Shown: positions 34,292 through 42,940, counted from the first letter of the stretch. The stretch: DNA of 64,000 nucleotides from Flavobacteriales bacterium (GCA_020635815.1 JACJZB010000004.1:1-64000), one strand, 5' to 3'. The notes: a model not told the origin generated them from the letters alone. Numbers and translations are program-made.

Positions 34292-34962
34292 TGTTATTTA
34301 AGAAAACATATCCTTTATTTCTCTTATTGGTTCTTTCCATTGAGTTTCTTTCAGCTCAAAACCAACGAATACTTGTTGTGCCTTATACGCGATTTCAATT
34401 TGTCTCAGATTTTAAATTAGAAGAGCTTGCTCGAATTAATGAAGTAGAACCCTCTGAAGTTTACAAAACGTACATAGAAGAGTTGAATAATACTTTAACG
34501 GCCGCTTCTAACCAACAGGTTTCATTCATTCCTATTAATTTGCAAGAATATGCTAAAATTAAAAAGTATATTCGCTATAACCTTGATAAGTTTAACGGAA
34601 GAAACTATAATGCAAGCAATCTTTCTCTACTTCCTAAAGACGATTATACAGCTCTTTTAAAAGAGCATAACGCCACTCATATAATGTTTATTAATTGGTA
34701 TAGTATTACCAAATCAGTGCAAACTACTTATATTGGAGATAGAAACAAGCGTCAAAAATATTCTACCCATGCAATTGATTATGATGTTTATAATCAAGAA
34801 AAAATTAGAATTATTGGAAAAAACAAAGCCACTTTAGATTGTGGTAATTTTCCATCAGAATCTGTGATTAATAATAAATCCCTTAACGCCAAAGAATTAA
34901 AATTTTGCTACAACAACTTAATTCTTGAATTTATTAACGAGCTAACTTCTACAGTAAAATAA
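34291..34962 (+). CDS. Predicted secreted protein of unknown function
   Basis: A 223-residue protein with a signal peptide (MLFKKTYPLFLLLVLSIEFLSA, cleavage before QNQRIL). The mature part starts RILVVPYTRFQFVSDF and contains ATHIMFINWYSITK, reminiscent of periplasmic stress or lipoprotein-associated alpha/beta proteins. I cannot assign a family. It overlaps the tyrS stop by one base, so it is translated from the same mRNA. Confidence 0.6.
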   Translation: MLFKKTYPLFLLLVLSIEFLSAQNQRILVVPYTRFQFVSDFKLEELARINEVEPSEVYKTYIEELNNTLTAASNQQVSFIPINLQEYAKIKKYIRYNLDKFNGRNYNASNLSLLPKDDYTALLKEHNATHIMFINWYSITKSVQTTYIGDRNKRQKYSTHAIDYDVYNQEKIRIIGKNKATLDCGNFPSESVINNKSLNAKELKFCYNNLILEFINELTSTVK

Positions 34963-35037
34963 CTCTTTTTTTAGCTCAAAGTTTTTAACAATTTTATATT
35001 CTTGTGCTTAATTTTGCTCTAAATTTTTCATTTATAA

Positions 35038-35736
35038 ATGTCAATAATTCGACTCTTTTTTTTGTTTGTGTGGACATTTTTATTGATGTTAATCGCACCA
35101 TTATTTATTCCATTAACTTTTAACCGTCAATTTCCTTTGGTAGTTGCACGCACTGTATTTTCGCCGGTATTATTATGGATAGCTGGTATTAAATTATCTG
35201 TTAAAGGAAAAGAAAATGTACCATTAAATCGTTCGGTGATTTTTGTAGCAAACCATTGTTCTCATTTAGATATTGGAACATTATGTAAAAGCTTGCCTGT
35301 AAACTTGCATTTTATCGGAAAAAAAGAATTAGCATGGGTTCCTGTGGTTGGTTGGTATATGTGGGTTGCAGGTCACATTTTTATTGATAGAAGTAATAAA
35401 AAGAAAGCAATAAAAAGTCTGGAAATTGCTTCTCAAAAAATTAAAGCAGGAAAAAGTGTAGTGATGTATCCTGAAGGAACAAGAAGTAAAAACGGAAAAG
35501 TAGGTGTCTTTAAAAAAGGTGCTTTTCATTTAGCAATACAGTCTAGCGTTGATGTTGTTCCTGTAAGCATTAAAGGTACTTTTGATGTTTGGCCAGCAAA
35601 TAGCTCAAAAATTACGCCTGGAAAAGTATTCGTTGAAATAGGCAAACCCATTTCGTCATCAAACTATATAAATGCTAAAGAATTTATTGAAGCCGCACAC
35701 AACAGCATCTTAAAAATGCAAGCCAAGCTTAATTAA
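35038..35736 (+). CDS. plsC: 1-acyl-sn-glycerol-3-phosphate acyltransferase (PlsC family)
   Basis: A 232-residue membrane-associated acyltransferase. An N-terminal hydrophobic segment (about 4-28) precedes the catalytic NHCSHLD (N72-H73-x4-D78), and the substrate loop is YPEGTRSKNG near 142. It transfers an acyl chain to lysophosphatidate to make phosphatidate. The motif spacing and length are normal. Its 3' end overlaps the convergent YciI gene by 4 nt. Confidence 0.9.
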   Translation: MSIIRLFFLFVWTFLLMLIAPLFIPLTFNRQFPLVVARTVFSPVLLWIAGIKLSVKGKENVPLNRSVIFVANHCSHLDIGTLCKSLPVNLHFIGKKELAWVPVVGWYMWVAGHIFIDRSNKKKAIKSLEIASQKIKAGKSVVMYPEGTRSKNGKVGVFKKGAFHLAIQSSVDVVPVSIKGTFDVWPANSSKITPGKVFVEIGKPISSSNYINAKEFIEAAHNSILKMQAKLN

Positions 35737-36224
35737 ATTTCTTTTTTTGCAATTGTTGGATGAACTTTTCCAACCTCTAACAATGCCGCAGAACCATACC
35801 ATTGTTTTAATTCCATGACTAAACTTCCTGCCTGTATAGCTGGGTCAGATTCTGTAAGTTGTTGTGCCTCTTCTATAGTTTCTACATCAAAAATATAAAT
35901 ACCCCTTAAATCGCCATCACCAAAAAAAGGCCCTGCTAAAACCAACTTTCCAGCTTCTGCCATTTTACCAATATTATCTAAATGAGCTCGTTGAAGTTTC
36001 TCTGCTTCAGTCGAATCTAAATCACGATTTGGTCCTTTTTTAAGAAATGCCATCACATAACTTTTCATACCATAATCATCAGCTCCGTACTCTTCTGCTT
36101 TAATAGAATCAAATGTTGTTTTAACATCTGTATTTTTCATTTCTTGTTCTTGTATTTTTGTTCTAGCTTCCTCTTGCTTGCACGCAAATAGCAAAACAGC
36201 TAGTGATAAAATAATTAGCCTCAT
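35733..36224 (-). CDS. YciI-like domain lipoprotein
   Basis: A 163-residue protein with a lipobox at Cys15 (LAVLLFAC) and a linker of Glu/Lys/Thr to about residue 50. A YCII-related ferredoxin-like domain follows (YVMAFLKKGPNRDLDSTEAEKLQRAHL, GKLVLAGPFFGDGDLRGIYIFDVE). YciI domains are small oxidoreductase-like or isomerase-like folds; a lipid-anchored version is unusual, and its role is unknown. It shares one base with the universal stress gene upstream, so the two are co-transcribed. Confidence 0.8.
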   Translation of the reverse strand: MRLIILSLAVLLFACKQEEARTKIQEQEMKNTDVKTTFDSIKAEEYGADDYGMKSYVMAFLKKGPNRDLDSTEAEKLQRAHLDNIGKMAEAGKLVLAGPFFGDGDLRGIYIFDVETIEEAQQLTESDPAIQAGSLVMELKQWYGSAALLEVGKVHPTIAKKEI

Positions 36225-36658
36225 TAATTTAAAGGAATTGTTAGTACGGGGATATTTGATTGCTCAATTAGCGATTCATCAGTTCCTGTCATAAATAAAT
36301 GATATAAAAAACTACGCTTATGATGTCCTATAACAATCATGTCAATATTTAATTTTTCTGACTCTGTAATTATTGTTTCTACAGTGCTACCTTGCACCAA
36401 CAAACCTTCAGCTTCTACTCCATTGTTTTTCATTTCATCAGCATATTTTTGTAATATTCTGTGCTCTTCTCTTAAATCTTGTGCCAACGTATCACGAATA
36501 TACTGAGGACCTGTTCCATAACCAACAAAATCAGGCTCTGGTGCAGCCACATGAACCAACCATACTTTAGCTCCATATTTTGCAGCTATTTCAGTTGCCT
36601 TTTCCATCAGTACGTCTGATTGATCTTCAAACTCAATGGTTACTAATATGTTTTTCAT
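36224..36658 (-). CDS. Universal stress protein family
   Basis: A 144-residue single UspA domain. It begins KNILVTIEFEDQSDVLMEKA. The C-terminal GHHKRSFLYHLFMTGTDESLIEQSNIPVLTIP follows the G-x2-x-x9-G pattern imperfectly: the usual second Gly-Ser/Thr is TGTDES. Nucleotide binding is plausible but not assured. It is followed by the YciI lipoprotein gene with a one-base overlap. Confidence 0.88.
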   Translation of the reverse strand: MKNILVTIEFEDQSDVLMEKATEIAAKYGAKVWLVHVAAPEPDFVGYGTGPQYIRDTLAQDLREEHRILQKYADEMKNNGVEAEGLLVQGSTVETIITESEKLNIDMIVIGHHKRSFLYHLFMTGTDESLIEQSNIPVLTIPLN

Positions 36659-36736
36659 GTTGATTTAAATTAGTATTTAATATTCATGAATAAATTTAGT
36701 TCTTTTTTATCATTTTTCACTCAATAACTATCAATA

Positions 36737-36764
36737 AAAAAGCCACTATAAATAGCGGCTTTTT
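36737..36764. terminator. Intrinsic terminator after the carboxylase beta subunit gene
   Basis: AAAAAGCC (36737-36744) pairs with GGCTTTTT (36757-36764), and CTAT with ATAG inside after one A-C mismatch. It reads as a U-run terminator on minus, 6 nt after the carboxylase stop, and can also stop transcripts from the other side. Confidence 0.85.
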
Positions 36765-36770
36765 AAAGTC

Positions 36771-38312
36771 TTATAAAGGAATATTTCCGTGTTTCTTTTT
36801 AGGCAAGGTATCCACCTTATTTTCAAGCATTTTAAACGCTTTTATTAACTTCTCTCTAGTTTGTTCTGGTTTAATTACCTCATCTACATAACCTCTTGCT
36901 GCTGCATTGTACGGGTTAGCAAACATCTCTGCATACTCTGCTTCTTTTTCTTTCCATTTTTCTTCTGGATTTGAAGCTTCTTTAATTTCATTTTTAAAAA
37001 TGATTTCTGCAGCTCCTTTTGCTCCCATTACAGCAATTTCAGCAGATGGCCATGCGTAATTTAAATCAGCACCAATGTGTTTAGAGTTCATTACATCATA
37101 AGCTCCTCCATACGCTTTTCGTGTAATTACTGTAATACGAGGAACTGTTGCTTCACTAAACGCATATAATAATTTTGCTCCGTTTGTTATAATTGCATTC
37201 CACTCTTGGTCAGTTCCCGGTAAAAATCCTGGCACATCTTCAAATACTAATAAAGGAATATTAAACGCATCACAAAAACGAACAAATCGAGCTCCTTTTT
37301 GAGAAGATTTAATATCTAAAACCCCAGCTAAAAAAGCTGGTTGGTTAGCTACAATTCCTATTGATCTCCCTGCCAAACGAGCAAAACCAACTACAATATT
37401 TTCCGCAAAATCTTTATGAATTTCATAAAAACTATCAGTATCTACCGTTCCTTCAATTACTTCTTTAATGTCATAAGGTTGGTTAGCACTAGCTGGAACA
37501 ATCGTGTTTAATTTTTCTCTTTTTTCGTTTCCTATTTCGTACGGAAGCATTACTGCTTCTTCCTCACAATTTTGAGGCATATAAGAAAGTAATTTCTTAA
37601 TTCCATTTATACATTCAATCTCGTTAGCATAAGTTAAATGTGTAACTCCCGATTTTGTTGAATGTGCAGATGCTCCTCCTAAATCTTCGGAACTTACTTC
37701 TTCATGTGTAACTGTTTTTACAACGTTTGGTCCTGTTACAAACATATATGAAGTGTTTTCAACCATCATGATAAAGTCGGTTAATGCAGGAGAGTAAACA
37801 GCTCCACCAGCACAAGGTCCCATTATTGCAGATAATTGTGGTATTACACCACTGGCTAGTGTATTTTTATAAAAAATATCGGCATAACCACCTAGACTAA
37901 CCACTCCTTCTTGAATACGTGCTCCTCCAGAATCATTTAAACCAATAACTGGAGCTCCATTTTTCATGGCCATATCCATTACTTTGCAAATCTTCTCAGC
38001 ATGAGCTTCAGCTAATGAACCTCCTAAAACAGTAAAATCTTGAGCAAAAACATAAACTAACCTTCCATTTATTGTGCCGTAACCTGTTACAACACCATCT
38101 CCTAAAAATTTAGTTTTATCTAACCCAAAATTGGTAGAACGATGTGTTACCAACATCCCTATTTCTTCAAACGAACCATCATCTAGTAAAAAATGAATAC
38201 GCTCTCGAGCAGTTAATTTTCCTTTAGCATGTTGCGATTCAATTCGTTTTTCTCCTCCGCCTTTCTTTGCTTCTTCAATTTTCGATTCTAATGTTTCAAA
38301 CTTGTTTTGCAT
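36771..38312 (-). CDS. Acyl-CoA carboxylase, carboxyltransferase (beta) subunit
   Basis: A 513-residue carboxyltransferase with both crotonase-like halves: LNDSGGARIQEGVVSLGGYADIF and MGPCAGGAVYSPALTDF in the N half, FEDVPGFLPGTDQEWNAII and RKAYGGAYDVMNSKHIGAD in the C half. This is the PccB/MmdA type, using biotinyl carrier to carboxylate propionyl-CoA (or to decarboxylate methylmalonyl-CoA). No biotin carboxylase or carrier gene is next to it, so the direction is not decided by context. It is monocistronic, with a terminator at 36737-36764. Confidence 0.9.
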   Translation of the reverse strand: MQNKFETLESKIEEAKKGGGEKRIESQHAKGKLTARERIHFLLDDGSFEEIGMLVTHRSTNFGLDKTKFLGDGVVTGYGTINGRLVYVFAQDFTVLGGSLAEAHAEKICKVMDMAMKNGAPVIGLNDSGGARIQEGVVSLGGYADIFYKNTLASGVIPQLSAIMGPCAGGAVYSPALTDFIMMVENTSYMFVTGPNVVKTVTHEEVSSEDLGGASAHSTKSGVTHLTYANEIECINGIKKLLSYMPQNCEEEAVMLPYEIGNEKREKLNTIVPASANQPYDIKEVIEGTVDTDSFYEIHKDFAENIVVGFARLAGRSIGIVANQPAFLAGVLDIKSSQKGARFVRFCDAFNIPLLVFEDVPGFLPGTDQEWNAIITNGAKLLYAFSEATVPRITVITRKAYGGAYDVMNSKHIGADLNYAWPSAEIAVMGAKGAAEIIFKNEIKEASNPEEKWKEKEAEYAEMFANPYNAAARGYVDEVIKPEQTREKLIKAFKMLENKVDTLPKKKHGNIPL

Positions 38313-38372
38313 ATCTTTTCTTTTTTCAGATAGTAAAAATAAAAAATACTGCTAATATATTAGGGGAAATGT

Positions 38373-38380
38373 TAATTTAG
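38373..38380 (+). promoter_or_regulatory. Probable -7 element of the DUF389 gene
   Basis: TAATTTAG, one base off TAnnTTTG. It ends two bases before the upstream in-frame ATG at 38382, which would leave that ATG essentially leaderless and favours the ATG at 38406 as the start. Confidence 0.35.
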
Positions 38381-38405
38381 TATGCGACAAATAATTTGTT
38401 TTACT

Positions 38406-39857
38406 ATGCAAGAGGAGAATATTACCCCTGAAAATTCAACCAATAATGAAGAGCAAGCAACAAACGACTTAAAGTTTAGCTTTCTAAAATTCTTTGTTTC
38501 ATTGCTTGACTACTTTAAAAATGTAGTAAACATTCGTGATGAAGTTGATTACGAAGGCTCTGTTGCTAGCATAAAAAAAGACATTGACTTTAAAGGGGTT
38601 AATGTATGGATTCTTGGAGCTTCGATTGTTATTGCTTCAATTGGATTAAATGTAAATTCTACTGCTGTAATTATTGGTGCCATGTTGGTTTCTCCTTTAA
38701 TGGGACCAATAGTAGGAATTGGTCTATCTGTTGGTATTAATGATTTCCAAATGCTTACTCGTTCATTAAAAAGTTTGGGAACTGCTGTCTTAATTAGTGT
38801 TATTGTTTCTACTATTTATTTTTTATTAACCCCTTTTGGTGAAGTACAATCAGAATTAATTGCAAGAACAAAACCTAACTTACTAGATGTTTTAATCGCT
38901 ATTTTTAGTGGTATCGCTTTAATTGTAGCTAAAACTCAACGAGGAACAGTTGCTAGTGTAATATTAGGTGTTGCCATTGCCACAGCATTAATGCCTCCTT
39001 TGTGTACCGCTGGATATGGTTTGGCAAATGGTAATTGGCAATTCTTTTTAGGTGCTTTTTACTTGTTTTTAATCAACTCTGTTTTTATTGCATTATCAAC
39101 TTGGTTAATTGTTAAGTACTTAAAGTTTCCATTAGCCAGCTACATGGATGCAGCAAGGCAAAAACGAGTAAAAAACTATATTTTAATTATCTCTTTAATT
39201 ATTATCATTCCGAGTGGTTTTACATTTTGGTCAACCATACAAGAGAGTATTTTTGAAAGTGAAGCCGAAACATTTATTACAGAAAACTTTGTGTTTGAAG
39301 GAAGTGAAGTTATTAATAAGAAGATAACTTATAATACAGATAAACCCTCAACAATTGAGGTTTTTATGATAGGTGAAATTGTTACTGATAAAAACGAAAA
39401 AGAGCTGAATAGAAAATTAGCCTCTTCAGGAATTAAAAATGTAAGCTTAAAAATTCATCAATCGAAAGACCAAACGGATGAAATAGCTGGCAAGTTAAGT
39501 GCCGTAGTCAAAACAGGAATTATCGAAGAAATTTATCGTAAAAACGAAGATTTAATTAAAAATAAAGACCAAAGGATTGAATTTTTAGAAAACGAATTAA
39601 TGAAATACCGAAAAGATACCATCCCTTTTACATCAATAAAAAAAGAAATAAAAATACAATACCCTCAGATTACAAAACTATCTTATGGTAATACCATTAG
39701 AACCGATTTTAAATCACATCAAGATACCTTACCTGTATTTTATATTACTTGGGGGAAAAACGCAACTGAGGTAAACACAAAAGAAAAAACAGTAGCACTA
39801 CAAAATTGGTTGCGAGTAAGATTAGACAATCAAAAAGTAACGGTTATTAATTATTAA
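38406..39857 (+). CDS. DUF389 family membrane protein
   Basis: 483 residues from the ATG at 38406 (MQEENITPENS); an ATG at 38382 would add eight residues. The N-terminal 70 residues are hydrophilic. The DUF389 core follows (VWILGASIVIASIGLNVNSTAVIIGAMLVSPLMGPIVGIG near 75-115) with about six membrane segments to residue 285. A C-terminal soluble alpha/beta part of about 200 residues is probably extracytoplasmic. The family's function is unknown. Two small genes for TerB-like and Abi_2 proteins follow but with separate signals. Confidence 0.83.
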   Translation: MQEENITPENSTNNEEQATNDLKFSFLKFFVSLLDYFKNVVNIRDEVDYEGSVASIKKDIDFKGVNVWILGASIVIASIGLNVNSTAVIIGAMLVSPLMGPIVGIGLSVGINDFQMLTRSLKSLGTAVLISVIVSTIYFLLTPFGEVQSELIARTKPNLLDVLIAIFSGIALIVAKTQRGTVASVILGVAIATALMPPLCTAGYGLANGNWQFFLGAFYLFLINSVFIALSTWLIVKYLKFPLASYMDAARQKRVKNYILIISLIIIIPSGFTFWSTIQESIFESEAETFITENFVFEGSEVINKKITYNTDKPSTIEVFMIGEIVTDKNEKELNRKLASSGIKNVSLKIHQSKDQTDEIAGKLSAVVKTGIIEEIYRKNEDLIKNKDQRIEFLENELMKYRKDTIPFTSIKKEIKIQYPQITKLSYGNTIRTDFKSHQDTLPVFYITWGKNATEVNTKEKTVALQNWLRVRLDNQKVTVINY

Positions 39858-39894
39858 AAAACACTGCATTTAGGTTCGTTTAAAAAATGAATTT

Positions 39895-40299
39895 ATGGAC
39901 AATCAACACCAAGAAAAACTAAGTTTATTACAAGATTTAATTGCCTTAAGCAAGGCTGACAACAATGTTTCGTTTATGGAAACCCAATTTATTAACTCGG
40001 TTGCACTGAGTTTGGGTGTATCTGCGGATGAATTACAACAATTAATAAGCAATCCTATTGATTACAGCCCACAAGACAGAGAAATAGACCGAATAATTCA
40101 ATTTTATCGATTGTTGTTGTTAATGGGTGTTGATGCCAATCATCACGATAAAGAAATTGATTTCTGTAAAAATTTAGGTCTTAAAATGGGGTTAAACCCA
40201 ATTGCCATTAATGAGGTTGTTAAACGTATTTTAGCTTCAGAAAAAGGAATGTTACCCCCAGACGAATTGATTTCTATTTTTCAAACACACCATAATTAA
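39895..40299 (+). CDS. TerB-like small helical protein
   Basis: A 134-residue cytoplasmic all-helical protein: LLQDLIALSKADNNVSFMETQFINSVA (about 10-36) and LLLLMGVDANHHDKEIDFCKNLG (about 78-100). These two A-D-x-x repeats resemble the paired acidic helices of TerB. No signal peptide. It follows the DUF389 gene by 37 nt and may share its transcript. The function is unknown. It is analogous in size and fold style to the protein at 6549. Confidence 0.55.
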   Translation: MDNQHQEKLSLLQDLIALSKADNNVSFMETQFINSVALSLGVSADELQQLISNPIDYSPQDREIDRIIQFYRLLLLMGVDANHHDKEIDFCKNLGLKMGLNPIAINEVVKRILASEKGMLPPDELISIFQTHHN

Positions 40300-40316
40300 C
40301 ATAAGCCTTCTAACAT

Positions 40317-40400
40317 AAAAAAGGTTGTTTTACATTGTTAACAATTGTTAATAACTTTGCAAAAAGGTTGTTTTGTATTGCTTTTGTTTTGTATATTTGC
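40317..40400 (+). repeat. Tandem imperfect repeat carrying two -7 promoter elements
   Basis: Two consecutive units of about 43 and 40 nt both begin AAAAAGGTTGTTTT and end in a TAnnTTTGC element: TAACTTTG (40352-40359) and TATATTTG (40392-40399). The second is 8-10 nt before the start of the structured RNA. TTG (40368-40370) lies 21 nt upstream of the second -7 element. The arrangement looks like a duplicated promoter for the RNA and Abi_2 gene. Confidence 0.65.
40338..40351. promoter_or_regulatory. 14-bp perfect palindrome, possible operator
   Basis: TTAACAATTGTTAA is self-complementary over 14 bp and lies directly against the first TAACTTTG element. Its form fits a binding site for a dimeric helix-turn-helix regulator, but no regulator gene is adjacent. 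Confidence 0.35.
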
Positions 40401-40406
40401 ATTAAT

Positions 40407-40455
40407 AAACCCGTCCTGCCTCTCCTAGATGCACACTGTGACGGGTCTTTTTTTA
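40407..40455 (+). ncRNA. Structured RNA upstream of the Abi_2 gene (abiF-motif-like) with terminator-like end
   Basis: The outer stem ACCCGUC (40409-40415) with GACGGGU (40440-40446) is followed by C and U7. Inside, UGCCUCU and AGAUGCA form a second hairpin with a CCU loop and one mismatch, leaving a short unpaired CACUGU on the 3' side. The hairpin ends 10 nt before the Abi_2 ATG and its U-run ends 3 nt before it. Weinberg and colleagues described a conserved 'abiF' RNA motif upstream of Abi_2-type genes; this element has the same position and outline, though I compare only from memory. It could be a small RNA that pairs with the protein product, as in type III toxin systems, or an attenuator. 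Confidence 0.7.
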
Positions 40456-40456
40456 T

Positions 40457-41356
40457 ATGAATTTTAATAAGAAACCAACATCAATAGAAGAACAGTTAGA
40501 ATTATTTAAATCGAGAGGTTTAATAATTAATAACGAAGAACGAGTAAAACACTATCTTAATAAAATAGGTTATTACCGGTTAAGTTCTTACGCCCTCCCT
40601 TTTCAATTAAAAACCAACCCTAATCATAAGTTTAAAACCAACACATCTTTTGATGATGTTTTTAATCTTTATTTATTTGATAGAGAATTAAGAATATTAG
40701 TTTTTGATAAAGTAGAAAAAATTGAGGTTGCGATAAGGGCTTCTATGGTAAACCACATGTCACTTAAATACGGAAGTCATTGGTATGAAAATGGTTCGCT
40801 TTTTAAACATTGGTATAATCACCCAAAACTTATAACTGATATAAAGGAGTTGGTAGAAAAATCTAAAGAAGTTTTTATAAAACATTATGTTACAAAATAT
40901 ACAAATCCAGAACTACCACCTGCATGGATGACGTTTGAACTTTTAACTTTTGGTCAAATTTATAATATCTTCAAAGCATTGCCAAATACTGACCAAAAGG
41001 CTATTGCTAATCAATATAATCTCCATTCTACAATTTTTAATTCTTGGTTGTTAACCATAAACATGGTAAGGAATACTTGTGCACATCACTCAAGATTATG
41101 GAATAGAATATTAGGGATAAAACCACAATTTCCTCAAAAACAAAAAATACATACCATTGAATTTTCGAATGACAGATTGTATTGCATTCTATTTATAATT
41201 AAACATCTATTAAATACAATCACACCATCTTCTGAGTTTAAAAACCAATTAAAAGAATTGTTTTCAAAAGCTCCTTTTCAGCCAACCTACTCTATCGGAT
41301 TACCTGAAAATTGGGAAAAAGACCCTGTTTGGGATAAGCCAATTAAGCCATATTAA
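40457..41356 (+). CDS. Abi_2 / AbiD-AbiF family abortive infection protein (HEPN-type)
   Basis: A 299-residue protein of the Abi_2 family: FKSRGLIINNEERVKHYLNKIGYYRLSSYALPF near the N-terminus, FDRELRILVFDKVEKIEVAIRASM, and a C-terminal LTINMVRNTCAHHSRLWNR. That last segment holds R205-N206-x3-H210, the R-x4-H nuclease motif of HEPN RNases. Such proteins abort phage infection or act as toxins by cutting RNA. No protein antitoxin is adjacent. Instead a structured RNA lies directly 5' (40407-40455), which may serve as the control partner. There is no Shine-Dalgarno site. A DUF1801-CDGSH gene starts 4 nt after it. Confidence 0.88.
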   Translation: MNFNKKPTSIEEQLELFKSRGLIINNEERVKHYLNKIGYYRLSSYALPFQLKTNPNHKFKTNTSFDDVFNLYLFDRELRILVFDKVEKIEVAIRASMVNHMSLKYGSHWYENGSLFKHWYNHPKLITDIKELVEKSKEVFIKHYVTKYTNPELPPAWMTFELLTFGQIYNIFKALPNTDQKAIANQYNLHSTIFNSWLLTINMVRNTCAHHSRLWNRILGIKPQFPQKQKIHTIEFSNDRLYCILFIIKHLLNTITPSSEFKNQLKELFSKAPFQPTYSIGLPENWEKDPVWDKPIKPY

Positions 41357-41360
41357 TATT

Positions 41361-41996
41361 ATGAACCCAAAAGTTGATGATTTTCTAAACAATGTCCAAA
41401 AATGGCATGAAGAATTAAGCTTACTTCGCTCAATAATTCTTAATTGTGGATTAGTTGAAGATTTTAAATGGATGCACCCATGTTATACTTATAATAAAAA
41501 CAACATTGTTTTAATTCATGGGTTTAAAGATTACTGTGCTGTGCTGTTTCACAAAGGAGCATTATTAAATGATGCAGATAAAATTTTAATTCAACAAACT
41601 GAAAACGTACAATCGGGCAGACAAATTCGATTTACCAGCACTCAAGAAATAATTGATTTAAAAGCTACCATTAAAGCATATATATTCGAAGCTATTGAAG
41701 TAGAAAAAGCTGGTTTAAAAGTCGTTGCAAAAAAAACAGAAGAGTTTAATGTGTCTGAAGAACTCGCTCAAAAGTTTAATGAAAACCTTGAGTTTAAAAA
41801 AGCTTTTGAAGCCTTAACCCCAGGAAGACAAAGGGGTTATTTACTGCATTTTTCAGGTGCTAAACAAGCCCAAACTAGAGTAGCTAGAATTGAGAAAAAT
41901 ATGAAACGAATTTTTGATGGTTATGGGTTAAATGATTGTACTTGCGGATTATCGAAACGAAAACCCAACTGTGATGGGTCGCATAAAAACATTTAA
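41361..41996 (+). CDS. DUF1801/YdeI-like protein with C-terminal CDGSH iron-sulfur motif
   Basis: A 211-residue protein. Residues 1-120 are of the DUF1801 type (KWHEELSLLRSIILNCGLVEDFKWMHPCYTY, VLFHKGALL). Residues 125-190 resemble the YdeI C-terminal helical part (EELAQKFNENLEFKKAFEALTPGRQRGYLLHFSGAKQAQTR). Residues 193-208 give C-x-C-x2-S-x3-P-x-C-D-G-S-H (C193, C195, C204, H208), an exact CDGSH [2Fe-2S]-binding pattern (mitoNEET type). A single CDGSH motif is only part of a usual domain, so cluster binding may need dimerisation. It is probably co-transcribed with the Abi_2 gene (4-nt gap). Confidence 0.8.
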   Translation: MNPKVDDFLNNVQKWHEELSLLRSIILNCGLVEDFKWMHPCYTYNKNNIVLIHGFKDYCAVLFHKGALLNDADKILIQQTENVQSGRQIRFTSTQEIIDLKATIKAYIFEAIEVEKAGLKVVAKKTEEFNVSEELAQKFNENLEFKKAFEALTPGRQRGYLLHFSGAKQAQTRVARIEKNMKRIFDGYGLNDCTCGLSKRKPNCDGSHKNI

Positions 41997-42007
41997 TGAA
42001 AATAGGG

Positions 42008-42886
42008 TTAATCTTTCTTTTTGTACTTTTTATACTTATACTTTATAATATGGTCTAACTCATCATTATAAAAATGTTTTTCTTTCCTTGTTCTAAAAAA
42101 GCTTCCTTTATATTCTGTTTTAGTAAAGTAGCTATTTATTTTTAAATATATTCTCCATTTCGGTTTATACCTATACCCTTCAAACTCCTCAACACTTTCT
42201 AGTTTATTATTTTCATTATAATGCAACGTTGTTTTTCGATCAAAATCATAAATATATTCTTCTCGATAAGTTTGTTTGCCTTTATAAAACTTTATAAATT
42301 CGATTACACGATTAAGAGAGTCATATGTGACAGAAGTTTTGAGAGAGCCATCTGGATATAAGTTGAGTGAATTTCCCAGCGTGTCAACCTTATCAATTAG
42401 AATACCCTCCTCGTTATAAATGTTTTTTTCAAAATGATAGATTAATGAATCTTTATCATACCATGCCTCATAATCTAGTTTATTAAATTCATTATATGAA
42501 TAGAGAATATACCGTTGTAATTTATCAGGTAAATTATTTTTATAATAAATTCTTTTCTCTGAAATTAGTTTGTTAGTCTCATCATAGATCAAAAAATCAG
42601 TATAATAAATTTTTCCATTATCTTGCCCACAAACATTCATAACACTACTGTCTTTGGTTATTATAGTTTCTCCCCAACGCTCTCCATACACTCCTTTTTC
42701 AACCACATTTCCATTCCAATACTTTTCAAAGCCTATTTTCAGTTTTTCTCTTTTAAAAATAGATTTTCTATAATTTTCTGTTCGCTCCAAGTAGATAGAA
42801 TACTCTTCTTTTATGTAACCATATTGAGCTATACAACTGTTATAAATCGTAAAAAAAACTATTATGAATAAAATCCTCACTTTCAA
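42008..42886 (-). CDS. Secreted repeat protein (YD/MORN-like beta repeats), unknown function
   Basis: A 292-residue protein with a signal peptide (MKVRILFIIVFFTIYNSCIA, cleavage before QYGY). The mature part is a run of short beta hairpins rich in Tyr, Asp, Asn and Lys (YDETNKLISEKRIYYKNN, YNEFNKLDYEAWYDKD, YDSLNRVIEFIKFYKG, YNENNKLESVEEFEGY). This is like the YwqK/RHS-type repeats seen in many Bacteroidota. No catalytic motif. It ends 11 nt from the convergent DUF1801-CDGSH gene. Not assigned to a named family. Confidence 0.55.
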   Translation of the reverse strand: MKVRILFIIVFFTIYNSCIAQYGYIKEEYSIYLERTENYRKSIFKREKLKIGFEKYWNGNVVEKGVYGERWGETIITKDSSVMNVCGQDNGKIYYTDFLIYDETNKLISEKRIYYKNNLPDKLQRYILYSYNEFNKLDYEAWYDKDSLIYHFEKNIYNEEGILIDKVDTLGNSLNLYPDGSLKTSVTYDSLNRVIEFIKFYKGKQTYREEYIYDFDRKTTLHYNENNKLESVEEFEGYRYKPKWRIYLKINSYFTKTEYKGSFFRTRKEKHFYNDELDHIIKYKYKKYKKKD

Positions 42887-42940
42887 ATATAAAACTATTT
42901 TACCAGCCCTCTAAATAATGCTGCTCCAAATCTTTTTTGA

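Noticed and set aside
40317..40455. CRISPR-like or ordinary terminator reading of the pre-Abi_2 region
   Set aside because: Only two imperfect units and no spacers, so not CRISPR. A plain terminator for the upstream TerB-like gene does not explain the internal hairpin, the private promoter and the start codon 10 nt after the stem.
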